DNA of 56,754 bases. Origin: Guillardia theta CCMP2712. Lineage: Eukaryota > Cryptophyceae > Pyrenomonadales > Geminigeraceae. The notes under the pieces were generated by a model, which saw nothing but the letters and a program-made list of their open reading frames with translations, did no database searches and had not been told where the DNA came from. Location: NCBI RefSeq assembly GCF_000315625.1, contig NW_005434673.1, positions 704,344 to 761,097 on the forward strand, written 5' to 3'. This document shows positions 9,745 through 20,937 of the stretch, in pieces (within the stretch, counting starts at the first letter, position 1; each line of letters begins with the position of its first letter). Position numbers and translations under genes: made by a program.

Positions 9745-11147
9745 CCGGTCCATCCTGGCCTGCAGCTTCTTGAGCTTGAGCGCTACAGGAAGTTCTCCGG
9801 CGTCTTCAACTGCGGGGGGCGACATCCCAGGTGGCTGCTGCGGATGCGACGGCTGAGCCTCAGCTAGTCACGCAGGCGATTCCTCGAGGGCCTTCAAGAT
9901 GCGGTTCCAAAAGTTCGTCGACGACGCGATGCGCGAGCAGACGGCAAGTGCTGGGGCGAGTTCCGAGCAAGTCGAGGAAGAAATCTCTCTTCTTGTTCTG
10001 CAGGCAGCAGCTGGACATGCGTGGGGGAATCGTTTGAGAGATGTCGCAGATGGTCTTGATTGTGAGCACATCAGTAGCAGTTGAAGACAATGCACGTCTG
10101 ATCGAAGAGGAATCAGAGAAAGAGAGGTAGACAGCCGACTGATTCATCCTTTAGGTCGACCAGAAACAAAAGCGATTATGGAGCCAACAACTCAAAGACT
10201 TGAAAGCCTCAAAGTCTTCAAAAAGTTCCAAGCTTGTTCTGCCAAAATCAAGTGGTCGGCCGATGAGGTTTTCCTTTCTCTTTAACTTCTCTCTCCTCTA
10301 ACGCACCTGTTCAGCATGTCCATGAGGTCTTCTGCTCGTGCTGCAGACTCTGCAAGTTCTGGTTTTGCTTTTGGGAACCTTGGCTTGTTGCTCGCAGGAC
10401 AACAGCGAGATACTGACAGCTCCTCGTCCTCCTTCCCTTCTCCCTGCGTGATGGTAAATTTGCCTACTGCTTTCTCAGACTCACGCGGCTTGCAGGTGGA
10501 CTTGCGGATTGACCGTAGGAGACTCGCTGAGCTGACGCTGATGCAGGCCGACACCGTCAAGGTGAGCGATGAATGGAAGACAAAGAGGGAAGGATTTTTT
10601 GAGGGAGGTCGATACGAGGGGAGGGAGGCAGGGGGACGGCGTTGGAGCTAAAAAAAATGAGAGGGAGATAGGAAAGCGATGACCGTGTGAGAGAATATTG
10701 AGGGAAGTCAGCGAAGAGCGAGGGGAGGAGGGGAGTGAAGGGCACCTACTCGTGCTTCAACAGGTTGAGAAGAATGAGTCCAGAAATCGCGGGAGCGGTG
10801 AAGGACGAGAGTCTCTTGTCATGACAGGCAGTCAGCGCAAGCCTGTGCGGCAACACACGTTGGTGAGAGTCAAGTTGGTGCTGCCTGCTGACGGCAACTG
10901 ACGCCGGTGACTCCAGTCGGTCGAGAAGTTCATGAGCAACTTCTCCATCAGCCTGGAGCTCAAGAAACGAGCGAGAGGAGGTGAGCTGAGGCGGGGCAGC
11001 TGAGGCGGGGCAGCTGAGGCGGGGCAGCTGAGGCGGGGCGCTGACTCGGGCTGTGATGATGACGTAGGCTTGATCGGAAACCTCTCGAGAAGCTTCGCAA
11101 GTTCCACGACCCAGACCTGACGGCAAGCCGAGTAAACGAGATGCCTA
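9745..11147 (+). CDS. Unresolved coding stretch, possibly multi-exon
   Basis: Several short pieces look coding and are separated by plausible short introns. A piece near 9899-10010 contains MRFQKFVDDAMREQ and an acidic helix. Others are near 10083-10132 (AVEDNARLIEEESEKE), near 10156-10268 (Lys/Ser-rich, VDQKQKRLWSQQLKDLK), near 10495-10560 (DLRIDRRRLAELTLMQAD) and near 10920-10975 (SVEKFMSNFSISLELKK). A last piece ends EKLRKFHDPDLTASRVNEM with a stop at about 11147. These may be the end of the HEAT gene or a separate charged, coiled-coil-rich protein. I do not recognise the family. A four-unit 14-base GC repeat (AGCTGAGGCGGGGC) lies near 10983-11040, in a likely intron. Confidence 0.35.
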
Positions 11148-11680
11148 TGTAGTCCGTGCCCCCCGAGTCAGATGCCGCTCCGATTTACTAGTTAGTCCGT
11201 GCCGGGCCCCTCAGATGCTCGGTAGTCCGGGCCCAGTCCGTGCCCCCCTCAGATCAGGATGCTTATGTACCGGGTAGTCACCCGGTGCCCCCTGATGTAG
11301 AGTCCCTGCCCCGGGCCCCAGGGGGGAGTGCTCAGCTCCCGGCGTATCGTAGTCCGTGCCCCCCTCACAGAGTCAGATTAGTCCGCCGTCCGTCACGGTG
11401 CCCCCCTCAGATGCTCCGAGTGTATCGTAGTCTGTGCCCCCCTCAGATGCTTCTGTTTCGTAGTCCGTGCCCCCCTCAGATACCTATCTAGTCCGTGCCC
11501 CCCTCAGGGCCTAGTAGTCCGTGCCCCCCTCAGATGCCTATCTAGTCCGTGCCCGGGCCCCCTCAGCCTAGTACGGTCCGTGCCCCCCTCAGATGCCTAT
11601 CTAGTCCGTGCCCCCCTCAGATGCCTATCTAGTCCGTGCCCCCCTCAGATGCCTATCTTTCTGAGTCCACTCGGGCCTCC
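11148..11680. repeat. 28-bp minisatellite (TAGTCCGTGCCCCCCTCAGA...)
   Basis: The unit is 28 bases: a TAGTCCGTGCCCCCCTCAGA core followed by TGCCTATC. Copies are near perfect between about 11490 and 11660 and degenerate, with variable tails, before that. The array lies between the uncertain gene and the plastid-type protein gene. No conserved reading frame runs through it. Confidence 0.85.
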
Positions 11681-11789
11681 TCAGAGAAACGATTACACCC
11701 CAGCAGTTACTCTGTAACCGCCAAGGGTTCTAAGGTGCAGTGGCCTCCATGGAAGGGTAAGAGGGAGGAGAAGAAAGGGAGACGCGAGC

Positions 11790-12657
11790 ATGTTGAAAGC
11801 GGTTGACACCTTGGGCATCCTTGCTCTCCTCTTCTGCTTCCTCCTCCATTCTGCAAGCGCCTTCTCTTCTGTCAGCCTTGCTAGGTCATGCCAAGCATCA
11901 AGGCAAGTTGCTCTTTGCATGGCAGGAGAGGGATTCGGAGCTCAGAAGAAGCAAAGTAGTCAAGAGAGCATTGAAGCGATCAGTGCAGGGTCAGAAATGA
12001 TTGAAGAAAAAGACAACAATGTTGGGGATATGAAAGAAATCTCCAAGGTTGGGAGGTCGCCGGCAGAAGCCAGAAGGAGAGCAGACCCCGTGAATGTGGA
12101 TGGGCAAGCTTTCTTTGATAAAGAATGGATCACCCAGTCGGTCAGCACCCTTGCGTCGGAAGAGTGGAGGAAAGGGGCCAAGGAGGGAGGCGAGTACGAC
12201 TGCCCGGAGTGCGGAGGTACAGGAAGGATTCAGGGAGGACTTGCGACCCTTCCAGGACTTGCGTGGTGGCCGATCAAAGCCTTCCGTCCTTGCCCAACCT
12301 GCGAGAAGGCTGGGCGATCCTACAACCGACGAGGACAGGTCCATGTTGCAGAATCTCTTCCCGCTTGGCTGTCACTGCCCTTCTCTCCCGATGACGTGCG
12401 TGTGTTCTTTTTCAGGTGTTGGATGAAGTGTTGTTTGGCAAGAACGACATGCCCATGGACTACAAGAGGCCTGAATCTGTCAGTCCAATTGCCTCCTTGA
12501 TGTCACTGACCATCCGCTTGGCAGTCGGGGGGTTTGACAGCTGAAGATGTCAAGAAGATCATGGCGAAGAGGAACAAAGGTGCGGGGATACACGAGAGGG
12601 TTGAAAGGAATGACGGCTTTCTGCTTTCCTTCAGGCAAATCTCAAGACGAGAAGTGA
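11790..12657 (+). CDS. Plastid-targeted DnaJ-type zinc-finger-like protein
   Basis: The ATG at 11790 starts a hydrophobic signal sequence (ALLFCFLLHSASAFSS). The Ala-Phe step followed by a Ser/Arg-rich stretch is the pattern of bipartite plastid presequences in red-lineage secondary plastids. The mature part has two C-x2-C motifs, CPECGGTGRI (about residues 138-147) and CPTCEKAGRS, resembling the CxxCxGxG repeats of DnaJ or related plastid thiol proteins; there is no J domain. Deduced exons are 11790-12338, 12416-12579 and 12635-12657, with 77- and 55-bp introns. In exon 2 the frame only continues (SLTIRLAVGGLTAEDVKK) if one G of the six-G run near 12525-12530 is ignored; otherwise it stops at 12542-12544. 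The gene converges on serB, 92 bp apart. Confidence 0.65.
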
Positions 12658-12749
12658 GAGGCCCCTGGGTGTGAAGCAACTTGAGCTGAGATGAGACAAG
12701 AGAAGGCTCTGCCTCTCTTTCTTCCTTGAAACCACAAAAAGAATACAGT

Positions 12750-15144
12750 TTATCCCGTCATAGACGAGAAAAGGGAACCGGAGCTTCCGGCAGTCTCGTT
12801 TTGCCCTGTGCTTGTCCCGTCAATGCCTCGCCTCCTCTTGATATGATAGAGAATCTCCTGCTTCACCTTAGTGCTAGCTTCACTGTCGCGAATCCCGAGC
12901 AGGTAGAGGATTCCGTCGAGCCCCAGCGTGCTGATGCCAACCTGCGCCTGCTCCTTCACCTTGGGCTTCGCATGAAACGCGACTCCGAGCCCTGCAGCAG
13001 TCTCACGTCCAAGTCCTTCGCTATGTCCTCCTCCTACCCGCGAGCTTGAGCATGGGAATATCGTTGGCGCCGTCACCAACCGCGATGACCTGACAAGGCA
13101 GGAAAGAGACACAAATCTCGTCAGGGAAACCGAGAAAGCAGATGTGAAGTAACGGTAGTGGGACACGGGACAGAGAGATCGTTACCTGCTTCAGTGACAG
13201 TCCCTCCTGCTGTGCAATGTACTTGAGCAGCTCTGCCTTTCTCTGAGCGTCCACTATCTCGCCCTTCACCTGCTGCAGGTAAGAAAGGAGCTCTAGAGTT
13301 GGCTTCAGACTTCGCCCGTCAGCTTCCCGTCCTTGAAGTCAAGCTGATTTGCATACACGTAGTCGATCCCGAGCTACGAGGTTAAGAGGTCAATGCCTCG
13401 CCTCTCATCAAGCCTACTGCTGGCCATCAGCTGAGCTTTTACCTCCTTCTGCAGTTTCTGGGCGAAGTATGTGAAGCCGCCTGAAAGGATGCCGACTTTG
13501 TAGCCGAGCCTGAAGGAGACAATGAGATGAGAACGCGGAGGAGACGGAGATACATCTTGAGGTTCGCGATGAGACGAGGAGCCCCTTCGGTGATGGGAAG
13601 ACTGCAAGCGAGTGAGAGCCCAGCCACATGGAGGGCGAGAGGACGAGACCTGTCAGCGATTCCTTCCAGGACAGACTCGTCCATCCCCTTGAGCAGCTTC
13701 ATCCTCCTCCGGAACGACTCCTGTGTAAGATGACTCGTGCTGCTTGCAGCGTTCAGTATCCAACCTTGAAGTCAATCTCTCCTCTCATTGCTGCTTCAGT
13801 GATTTTCGCCACTTCTTCTCCAACCTGCTCATATTGGTATTCTTCCTCTCACGTTATCCTCAAGCACCTGCGCATGCTTCGCAAGCTCGTCGATGACTTC
13901 GCACTGCCACAAGGTGAGGAAGCAGAAGAAAAGGAGGAGGAGTGGAGGGATGCCTGGATGAGCGTGGAGTCCATGTCGAAGAGTATGAGGCGCCTGCTCA
14001 GCGCGTATCAAAACCCCAACATCCAGTCAGAGGCAGTTTCCTGTTGCGACGGAAAAGATCGTCTTCTTGCACCGCCACATCTATGGGCTCTTGGAGGGAA
14101 ACCTGCTTTGACGTGAGCCCACAGGACGCTGGCCGAGGAAGCAGGTGACTTTGAAGAGTTCCTCCCGCAGAGCGCCGACGCTTCTCGGCTTCCCACTCAC
14201 TTGCAGCTAACGAGACACGACGACAAGACGAGGGAGGACAAGCGGTCAGACCGTCACTCGAAAACTTCACCAACACCAACAGACCTGAAAGGCAGAACGC
14301 GAAACTTTAAGGTTTGAGTCCCTCAACGACATCTGCGAATAGCGTCACAGCTCGGTGACGGTCGTCGTCACACAGACCAGGTCGGACAAGCGGACAATCT
14401 GATCGACATTCATCCCATGGTCTGACAAGATCTTGGAGACTGCAGGGACGTCAAAAAAGCTCAGAAGAACACGTAGGTGACCGAGATGTAAGTGACGCGA
14501 GTTGAGCCTCCTTGAGAGAACCTGAGCGACCTTCACCTCCTCGTCTTCTTCTGCTCGGTTTCTCCTCCTCGTCTCGCTCCTTACCGTCACAGTGTATCGC
14601 CCTCTTGACTGCATGGTCACCCTACTTATAGTCAGATGGATATCTTCTCCACTTCACCCTCACCATCGCTCATACTCCATGCTCGACACCGGCGTGAAGC
14701 TCACTGCAAGCAAGGCACGCAGTGAGCGTGGAAGGAGGGTGATGACGACATGCCTTGAATTCCAAGGTGATGCGACAGGAAAACCAAATCCTTGAACACT
14801 TTCTGAGAGTTCTCCTTGGTGACCTGAGGCAGGCAGGGTCAGTCTCGCGGTCTTCTCACGTGCTCGTCACCTCCACGAGCATTCCGATGGACAGCATGTC
14901 ATGAATTTCTGCTCGCACCCTCACCCCCAGCCACACATGCAGAAGCTCTACCGGCTTGCCCGACGTCGAGGATGTTGACATCGTAAGGGCCCATGACGTC
15001 CGTTAGCTCAGCCACAAGGCCGATCCTGACCCACGTCAGACCTCACACGCCAAGCCTACGCCTTGTGAACCTCGAGCCTCCCTTGATGCTCAAAAGATAG
15101 ATCTCCTTGACAGACATGCTCGCCCTGAAGATCGCAGCTGTCAT
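12750..15144 (-). CDS. serB: Phosphoserine phosphatase with N-terminal ACT-like region
   Basis: This HAD-superfamily enzyme hydrolyses O-phosphoserine to serine in the last step of serine synthesis. Many short exons on the minus strand, read in order, give an ACT-type regulatory region (IGLVAELTDVMGPYDVNILD near 15030-14960; VPAVSKILSDHGMNVDQ near 14440-14390). Next is QEDDLFRRNR, then the nucleophile motif LFDMDSTLIQ (13963-13980 covers FDMDST). It continues with EVIDELAKHAQ, VGEEVAKITEAAMRGEIDF, the LSGGF block near 13470, LGIDYVYANQLDFKDGKL and VGDGANDIPMLKLAG near 13045-13080, which holds the metal-binding Asp. The stop is at 12750-12752. The proposed start ATG is at 15144 (MTAAIFRAS); an internal Met at 15117 is possible. 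About 15 introns are present; exact borders are approximate. Identity is firm from motif order. Confidence 0.85.
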
Positions 15145-15790
15145 ATTCGTCGCCCTACAGCAATCATCCACAATGCTAATCTCAACATCATCGTCCTCGT
15201 CCTCACAAACATCCCATCTTCACTTTATCTCTTCAGAGCCAGTGTCTATTGGCCGATTCTTCCTCGCCAGAATACCTTACATTCGCTCATTGCAGTTCCA
15301 TTCTTCCTCGCCAGAATACCTTACATTCGCTCATTGCAGTTCCACCAACCAATTTTCTTTTTCAGCCACCTCTGGTTCTTCTTCCTTGTTTCCTGAATGC
15401 TGTTGCCTGTCGCTCCTCCTCTTATTTTGTTTAATATTCCTCATCCTCGCCTTCCCCTCCCCTCCTCTTCTCAGCTCCTCTTACTGACAAGATCTCTGTG
15501 CCTCTCTTGTATCCATGTGCTCGCCCTCGTTCCATTTTTTCTTCTTGCTTTGTCTTTTCTTAATCTTCTACATTCCTCTCTCCTCCTCTCCTCCTCTTCC
15601 CCGTCTCTTCTTTCTTCTCTTCTTTCTCTTCTCCCTCCGTCTTCCCTTCATATCAGAACTGCTGCATTCTTCCTCACGCGCTGCATTGTGCGGTCAGTGG
15701 CTGTCGACCGATCACCCCTGTTCCCAAGAAACTTATTGGGTGATACGGGGGGTGGGTCCTTTAAACCCTCCTAGGAGGCCATAGAGTCCG
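15145..15790. other. Pyrimidine-rich intergenic sequence with 44-bp tandem duplication
   Basis: No convincing gene is seen. Positions 15257-15300 and 15301-15344 are a perfect 44-bp tandem duplication (TTCTTCCTCGCCAGAATACC at the start of each). The rest is C/T-rich (CTCCTCTTCC tracts), reading in long but compositionally biased frames that I do not call genes. Confidence 0.6.
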
Positions 15791-16160
15791 CGAGGCGAGG
15801 GAGAGGGAGAGGGAGAGGGAGGAGGGAGGAGGGAGGAGGGAGGAGGGAGGAGGGAGGAGGGGANNNNNNNNNNNNNNNNNNNNNNNNNNNNNNNNNNNNN
15901 NNNNNNNNNNNNNNNNNNNNNNNNNNNNNNNNNNNNNNNNNNNNNNNNNNNNNNNNNNNNNNNGGGAGAGGGGGAGGGAGAGGGGGAGAGCAGAGGGAGA
16001 GGGAGAGGGAGAGGAAGAGGGAGAGACAAGGGACAAGGGAGAAGGAGAGGGAGAGGGAGAAGGGAGAAGGGAGAAGGGAGGGAGAGGGAGAAGGGAGAGG
16101 GAGAGGGAGAGGGAGAGGGACTGAGGGAGAGGGAGAGAGAGGAGGGATGAAGGAAGAGAG
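15791..16160. repeat. (GGGAGA)n low-complexity tract containing an assembly gap
   Basis: GA-rich sequence runs on both sides of 100 N (15864-15963). The round number indicates a scaffold gap of unknown size, probably caused by the simple repeat. Sequence may be missing here. Confidence 0.9.
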
Positions 16161-16321
16161 GGAGGGCGAGCCTGCCACTACCCAACTTAGTCTACTTAAA
16201 CGGGATCGTACTTGTCACTACACAGAATGATTAAATTCGACAACCAATTCGAGTGTGCAAAGAACTTCCCCTTCATGATATGATAGTTTGATTCGCATCT
16301 TGCAACAGAGATCTTCTTTAA

Positions 16322-16728
16322 ACTGATGATTCAGGACGTCGAGGAGAAAGGCCTGTACCGCTCAGGTGGGTAAGAAGAAGATTCGAGAATCATTACAGAG
16401 TCGTCGAGGTCGACGAATACCGTACTACGAAGTGCTGTAACGATTGTGATTCTGAGCTCGATGTGCTTCGACGGATTGAAAAGAAAGGGAAGAAACCAGA
16501 CGGGACCTGGAGGTTGAAAACAAGGAAAAGTGAAGTACGAGGATTGAAATTTTGCAGGTCATCGAGGTAATATTTTGTATACTGCCGTAATTCACCTTTT
16601 CGTCTGACTGTTATCGTGGCAGCTGCAAAGAAAAGCCGATTAAATCCCGGGACTTGAATGCGGCACTGAATATACTCGCTTGTTTCAAGGTGTTTCCTGA
16701 AAGACCGAATCACCTACGTCGCCCCTGA
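16322..16728 (+). CDS. Fanzor (TnpB-like) nuclease, C-terminal part with one intron
   Basis: The reading frame shows VVEVDEYRTTKCCNDC, then a basic spacer, RGLKFC, and SRDLNAALNI. This order (EYRTxxC-x2-C, second Cys pair, then the RuvC-III R-D-x-N-A-A-x-N-I with catalytic Asp) is the zinc-ribbon and RuvC end of the Fanzor/TnpB/IS605-OrfB family, RNA-guided DNA nucleases carried by transposons. A 56-bp intron (16567-16622, GTAATA...GGCAG) splits the second Cys pair; removing it restores FCRSSSC and the frame to the stop at 16726-16728. The upstream frame is closed by TAA at 16319-16321, so the N-terminal portion is missing, in an earlier exon, or lost in the gap. It closely resembles 52698-53000, including the ending (RRP versus KRP). 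Confidence 0.8.
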
Positions 16729-16777
16729 GGTGAACTCCATGATTGTTGTCGCCCCCTCCCTGCCCAGGCTGCGTCCC

Positions 16778-16782
16778 TCGGG

Positions 16783-16815
<33 letters not shown>

Positions 16816-16895
16816 ATATTTGCATGCCTGCCTGCCTGCATGCATGCATACCTGTACGTCTGCTTGCCTGCCTGCATGTATGTCTGTGTGATATG
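16778..16895. repeat. (CTGC)n-type simple repeat
   Basis: CCTG/CTGC tetranucleotides with TGCATG variants run through about 118 bases, just after the Fanzor stop. No coding potential is apparent. Confidence 0.85.
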
Positions 16896-17214
16896 TATGT
16901 CTGTGTCTTTCAGGCACCTTACCTTCATCTATCTCTCCATCTCTATCCACCTGATCATGTTTACGACATATGATCATTGAAGTGATTACTGACTGACATC
17001 ATTTGGTAGGGTTCATGTAAGGCTCCAACAAGAGTCGCGGCTCTCAATCCTACAGCGGCCGCTCTGATCGAAAACTGACGGACCGGGCCACCTAACTCTC
17101 ATACTTCGTCACCGTCTGCCGTTATTATGAGAGGGAGAGTACCCGTGGTAGATAGACTCGTGACGTTTATCTATTAAACTGATGATGTCGGATTGGCACA
17201 TCATGAGTGACTCT

Positions 17215-17320
17215 CAAACTTGAGTCACCTGACGCCGGCGAGTCGCCCGGTCAACCAGCCTCCTGGCCGCGGCCCGGCCACGGCTCCGCAACTCACAGGC
17301 AGCGCCGGGTCAAACAGCCA
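17215..17320. repeat. GC-rich dispersed island, copy 1
   Basis: This is a CCGG-rich patch with GACGCCGGCGAGTCGCCCGG. Its reverse complement (CCGGGCGACTCGCCGGCG) matches the island at 52085-52320 (CCGGGTGACTCGCCGGTG), and GACTCGCCGG also occurs in the island at 36640-36722. The surrounding 16900-17376 holds no gene. Confidence 0.55.
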
Positions 17321-17376
17321 GCTCTTTTTTGTTTGTCAAATTCGAGTCCAGGCCTATAACCAGGTCCAAACTCCTC

Positions 17377-19486
17377 ATGGAGGCGGCAGTCCTTACGGTT
17401 CAGCGAACATGGAGGGGGCACGCGGGGAGGGCGCAGGTTCGTCAGCTGCTCTTCCATGTATACCAAGACTTTGAAGACTACGAGCTTCAAGCACCTTCTC
17501 CTCCCTCTCCTCCTCCCTTTCTTCTTCAGCTGCTCGAGCTGTCAGCACAAGCCGTGAAGGCTGGAGAGTTCGACAATGCAGCGGTCCTCGCAACCAATGC
17601 GATTGTACGCGTCCCCGTGATATGGTTTTCTATTGGTGACAGCTGAGCAGGAACAAGGTTCTGCTTCTCCTCAAGCCTTCTCTCTTCTCGGAGCTGCTTT
17701 TCTCGGCCTCGGAAGCGCCGCTGTAGCTGCAAGAGTTTTCCGAGAGGGATTGGCTCTGGCCCCTCTCAATCAGTTTCTTATCTCTGGTCTCAAGGTGAGT
17801 AGCACAAGGCTGACGGGTTGATTGTTAGCATAACTCATGTCCCAGGCATCGAGAGAGAAGCTAAGGCAGTCAGACTCGCTGTTGTTATCCGCAGGACAAC
17901 AGTCAGGTGGTGAGGACGCTGAGGCTTGGTGGGATCACTATCCTGCTTGCAAGCTGTATGGGGCCTTCAAGATCTCTTTGCTTCAAGCCGTTGTGAGGAG
18001 GAGGCTCTTCCTGATGGTTCATGGGTCTCTTTGGTGCCTGCCAGCCCTTCCTCGCCTTCTGCTGCGCGACTCAAAAACTTTGAGTGAGGTGACAGCAGCT
18101 GCCGGACGCCTGCAGGGCGTCGTTCGGGCCAAACTCTGTCAGGTTCTGTTCCGGACCAACTCAGTCTGGTGGTGTCGATGGACGTCAGGGCTAGAAGATG
18201 CGCTGCGGCTGATTCTGATAGAAGAGGGGGGGTTGATCCAACCCGCTTCAGGTATCCAGACCGTGCACGGAGCCTGTGAGTCCCCAGCTGTGGACAAGAG
18301 GTCGGTCTTGTCGATACAAAAGCGTGAGGTCCTTCAAGTGGATCCACGTGTAGGACGGGAAGGGAACGTGCTTGCGCCAAGGCGAGTGGGGAAGTTGAGA
18401 AGAACTCATCCCTCCGCATCGCCTTCCTTGGTCATCTCTGCTTCCGAGGAGCCGCCGCCGCGCTCACCTCAAGCTTCATTCCTGTCGGTCGCCATGCTGG
18501 AATTGGTTGCCGCAAGGAGGTTGCAAGCGTCAGCAAGGATGCTGCTGGCCCACATGGTCCTGCATGGCCTGCTAAACCTGAGGAGGAAGCGGTTTCGGGC
18601 TGCTCTGCGACTTCAACGATGGTTCTCTGCCTTGAGGAGGCGACGCATCGCCGTCGTTGCTCTGAGAGCCTTAGCAGCACAAAGAGTGAAAGAGCGAGCG
18701 GCAGTTGTCATTCAGTCTCGCATGTTTCGCGGGCCCTCTGCTCGCGAGCGCGTTCACTTGCTGCGTCGTTGTTGGTTGTTGGGCCTGCGCGGGCAGGAAA
18801 CGTGGATCACAGCGACGCCACTTGGGGCAAGACTTGTGCGGGGGATGCAGAAGCGCTGGGATTACATTCGAGTGCTGCAAGCTCATGCGAGGAAGCGGCT
18901 TCTGCAGGTTGACTCCTCTGCTCGTTCTAATGTTTCTCACAAGTTGCAGATGCGTCGCTGCTTCTTGACTCCTCCGGCTGCCTCTCAGCACGCTCTCAGA
19001 TTTTCTCGCTGGAGGGACATGAGCTTGCAGGCTTGGCAGGAGCTACTCCCGACCATGTCTGCCTGCACGCGCTCGCGATGTGAGCGATGGTGGAGGTTGA
19101 GCAGCTTCAACAACGGAAACAAGGCGGAGGAGAAACCTCGTCCCACCCCTTCGCAACAAGTTGCTATAGGAAAGTCAAGAAGCATAAGAAGTCAAGGGCA
19201 AAGGGAAGAGGACCAGGTCACAGACACGAAGCTTTCATCGCTGCCTTCTCATCGAAACGTCTTCCTCCCTTTCCTCCAAACTAATTTTGTACAGGAGCAT
19301 CTTTCCCTTCGCTTTGCATCTACTGCCGTGACCCCGCTGCCTCTCATAACCATCAGGAAAGAACAGTTGAATCCAGACAAGAGCAGAAGGAGGGAGATGG
19401 AGGCGCTGCCATGGCTGACGGAGAGGGTTCGACAGGACGAAAAAGACCTGAGGGTGTTGCGCAAGAGTCTCAAGGGTAGAAGATGA
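17377..19486 (+). CDS. IQ-motif protein with TPR-like segment (671 aa)
   Basis: Deduced exons are 17377-17604, 17648-17794 and 17846-19486, all joined in phase 0, with introns of 43 and 51 bp. The first residues contain an IQ calmodulin-binding motif (VQRTWRGHAGR). Next comes a TPR-like helical pair around AVKAGEFDNAAVLATNAI and LLGAAFLGLGSAAVAARVF. The large last exon has further IQ-like basic helices around residues 390-480 (LRLQRWFSALRRRR, VVIQSRMFRG, VLQAHARKR). IQ motifs bind calmodulin or myosin light chains; cilia-associated or cytoskeletal roles are common but not proven here. The stop lies 27 bp from the stop of the convergent WBP11-like gene. The acceptor of intron 1 is the least certain border. 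Confidence 0.65.
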
Positions 19487-19513
19487 TATCAAGCATTTAC
19501 TTGTCATCTCCTT

Positions 19514-19592
19514 TTAGATATCAGCAAACGCGCCAAGCTCCTCCATCTCCCCTAGGAAAGCATCCAACGCATCCGCCTCTCCCTTGTGATCT

Positions 19593-19624
<32 letters not shown>

Positions 19625-20937
19625 CGCTGCCTTTGTCGGTTGGCTTGCAGTGACGAAGGGCTGTGCGCGCTTCTTGGCGATCATCTCGCGAGCAGAAGGA
19701 GGTTGCCTTCGCTTTACAGCTGCTGGTGCCATGCCGAGCACAGCGACATTGAGTGCTGCCTCCTCTGCTGGGACAGGCTGCGAAGGTGGTGCCTCCTCCT
19801 TCCTTGGTATGAACCTGTGATGAGTGAGAAAGTCATGTGAGGGAAAATGACGAAGTACGAGATGGGAGCATGGACGACGCTGCTGACTGCTTCTGTTCTT
19901 GATCCTCCTTCAGCCGTTTGCTCTTCTTCATCCGAATCCTCTCCGTAGTCACCCAACGCTGAGGCCAAAGCAGCAACTGCCGGCTCGTTCTTCTTTGGCT
20001 TGTCTGGGGGAGGAGGAGGAGGCATCGACTGTTCGGTTGTCTTGATAGGTTTTGGAGGAGGCGGAGGAGGAACAGCTTGGAGGGTGCGAGGCTTGTCTGC
20101 AAACAACATGAGAACAAGCATGCAAGCATCTGCCTCAGGTCTCTGCCTGGAGGAGGCGGCGGCGGCGGCATCGCACCGCTTGCTGATAAGGCACTTAGAG
20201 CACGAGGCGGAGGCGGCGGAGGAATTCCAGCTGGATTGTTAGCGGGTCGAGCAGGGGGGGGGGGAGGAGGCATTCCTGGTGGCGGCGGCATACCAGGAGC
20301 AGTAACGTTGCGAGGAGGAGGGGGAGGGGGAATCTGTCCAGGAGGCAGCACCCGAGGGGGCGGTGGCGGAGGAACAGACCCCAACGGGAGAACTGGCGGG
20401 GGAGGGGGAGGAATTCCGCCGATCGGAATAGTATTCGGAGGAGGAAGAGGAGGAGGGTAAGGGAGGGGCTGCTGAAAGGAGGGGAAAGATGATTGTAGGG
20501 AGGAGGCCTGGAAAGAAGGCTGCATGGAAGAACTTGCAGCCTCGTCATCGATAGGAGCAAACGGATCCTGCGGTTGTTGGGCAAGAGCTTTCGCGGCCGC
20601 GAGCTTTGCCTGCCTCTGCTGCTCCTCTTCTTCTCTTTTCTTCTTCTTCTGTAAAGCATTGTAGACGAGCTCCAGCTCTTCTTTCCTCCTGTTTGAGTAG
20701 TTGGTGCTCCCATGCTTGCGCTCTCTGTCCTCTATCTCTGCGATTCGTTTTCGAGCAAGCTCAGGGTTATGTTTGATCTGCTCCAGCTCCTTCCTCTGTT
20801 GACAGAGGATCAGAGATTGCGATCAAAGCGCAAGAAGTCACCTCTTGCTTGTGAACTTTGTTTCTCTTGATTTCCTTCTTCTTCATTTGCTTCCGGTAGG
20901 CGTCATTGGGATTCATCGCCTTCTTGTCCTTCCCCAT
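19514..20937 (-). CDS. WBP11-like proline-rich splicing factor
   Basis: The N-terminus MGKDKKAMNPNDAYRKQMK and the basic KRNKVHKQE match the WW-domain-binding protein 11 family (N-terminal M-N-P-x-D motif and basic helices), nuclear factors of pre-mRNA splicing. Deduced exons are 20937-20842 and 20795-20147, then a further exon from 20096. After the basic part come many PPPPPP runs separated by Gly/Ile/Val (20500-20150), a second proline block (KPIKTTEQSMPPPPPP), and an acidic YGEDSDEEEQ segment. The last exon reads KEEAPPSQPV...REMIAKKRAQPF, has a poly-Gly run and ends ALDAFLGEMEELG, with the stop at 19514-19516. The intron 20146-20097 seems to use a GC donor. The border near 19900 is unresolved. 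Confidence 0.7.

Noticed and set aside
11148-11680. 28-bp repeats as a CRISPR array or a repetitive protein gene
   Set aside because: No spacers, degenerate units and no frame that stays open with conserved periodic residues.
15733-16185. Long Ser/Pro/Leu open frames across the gap
   Set aside because: They are translations of GA/CT simple repeats and of N; no evidence for a protein.
20000-20460. Plus-strand glycine-rich protein (GGGGG runs)
   Set aside because: It is the complement of the proline-rich coding region of the minus-strand WBP11-like gene, whose N-terminal and C-terminal motifs support the minus strand.
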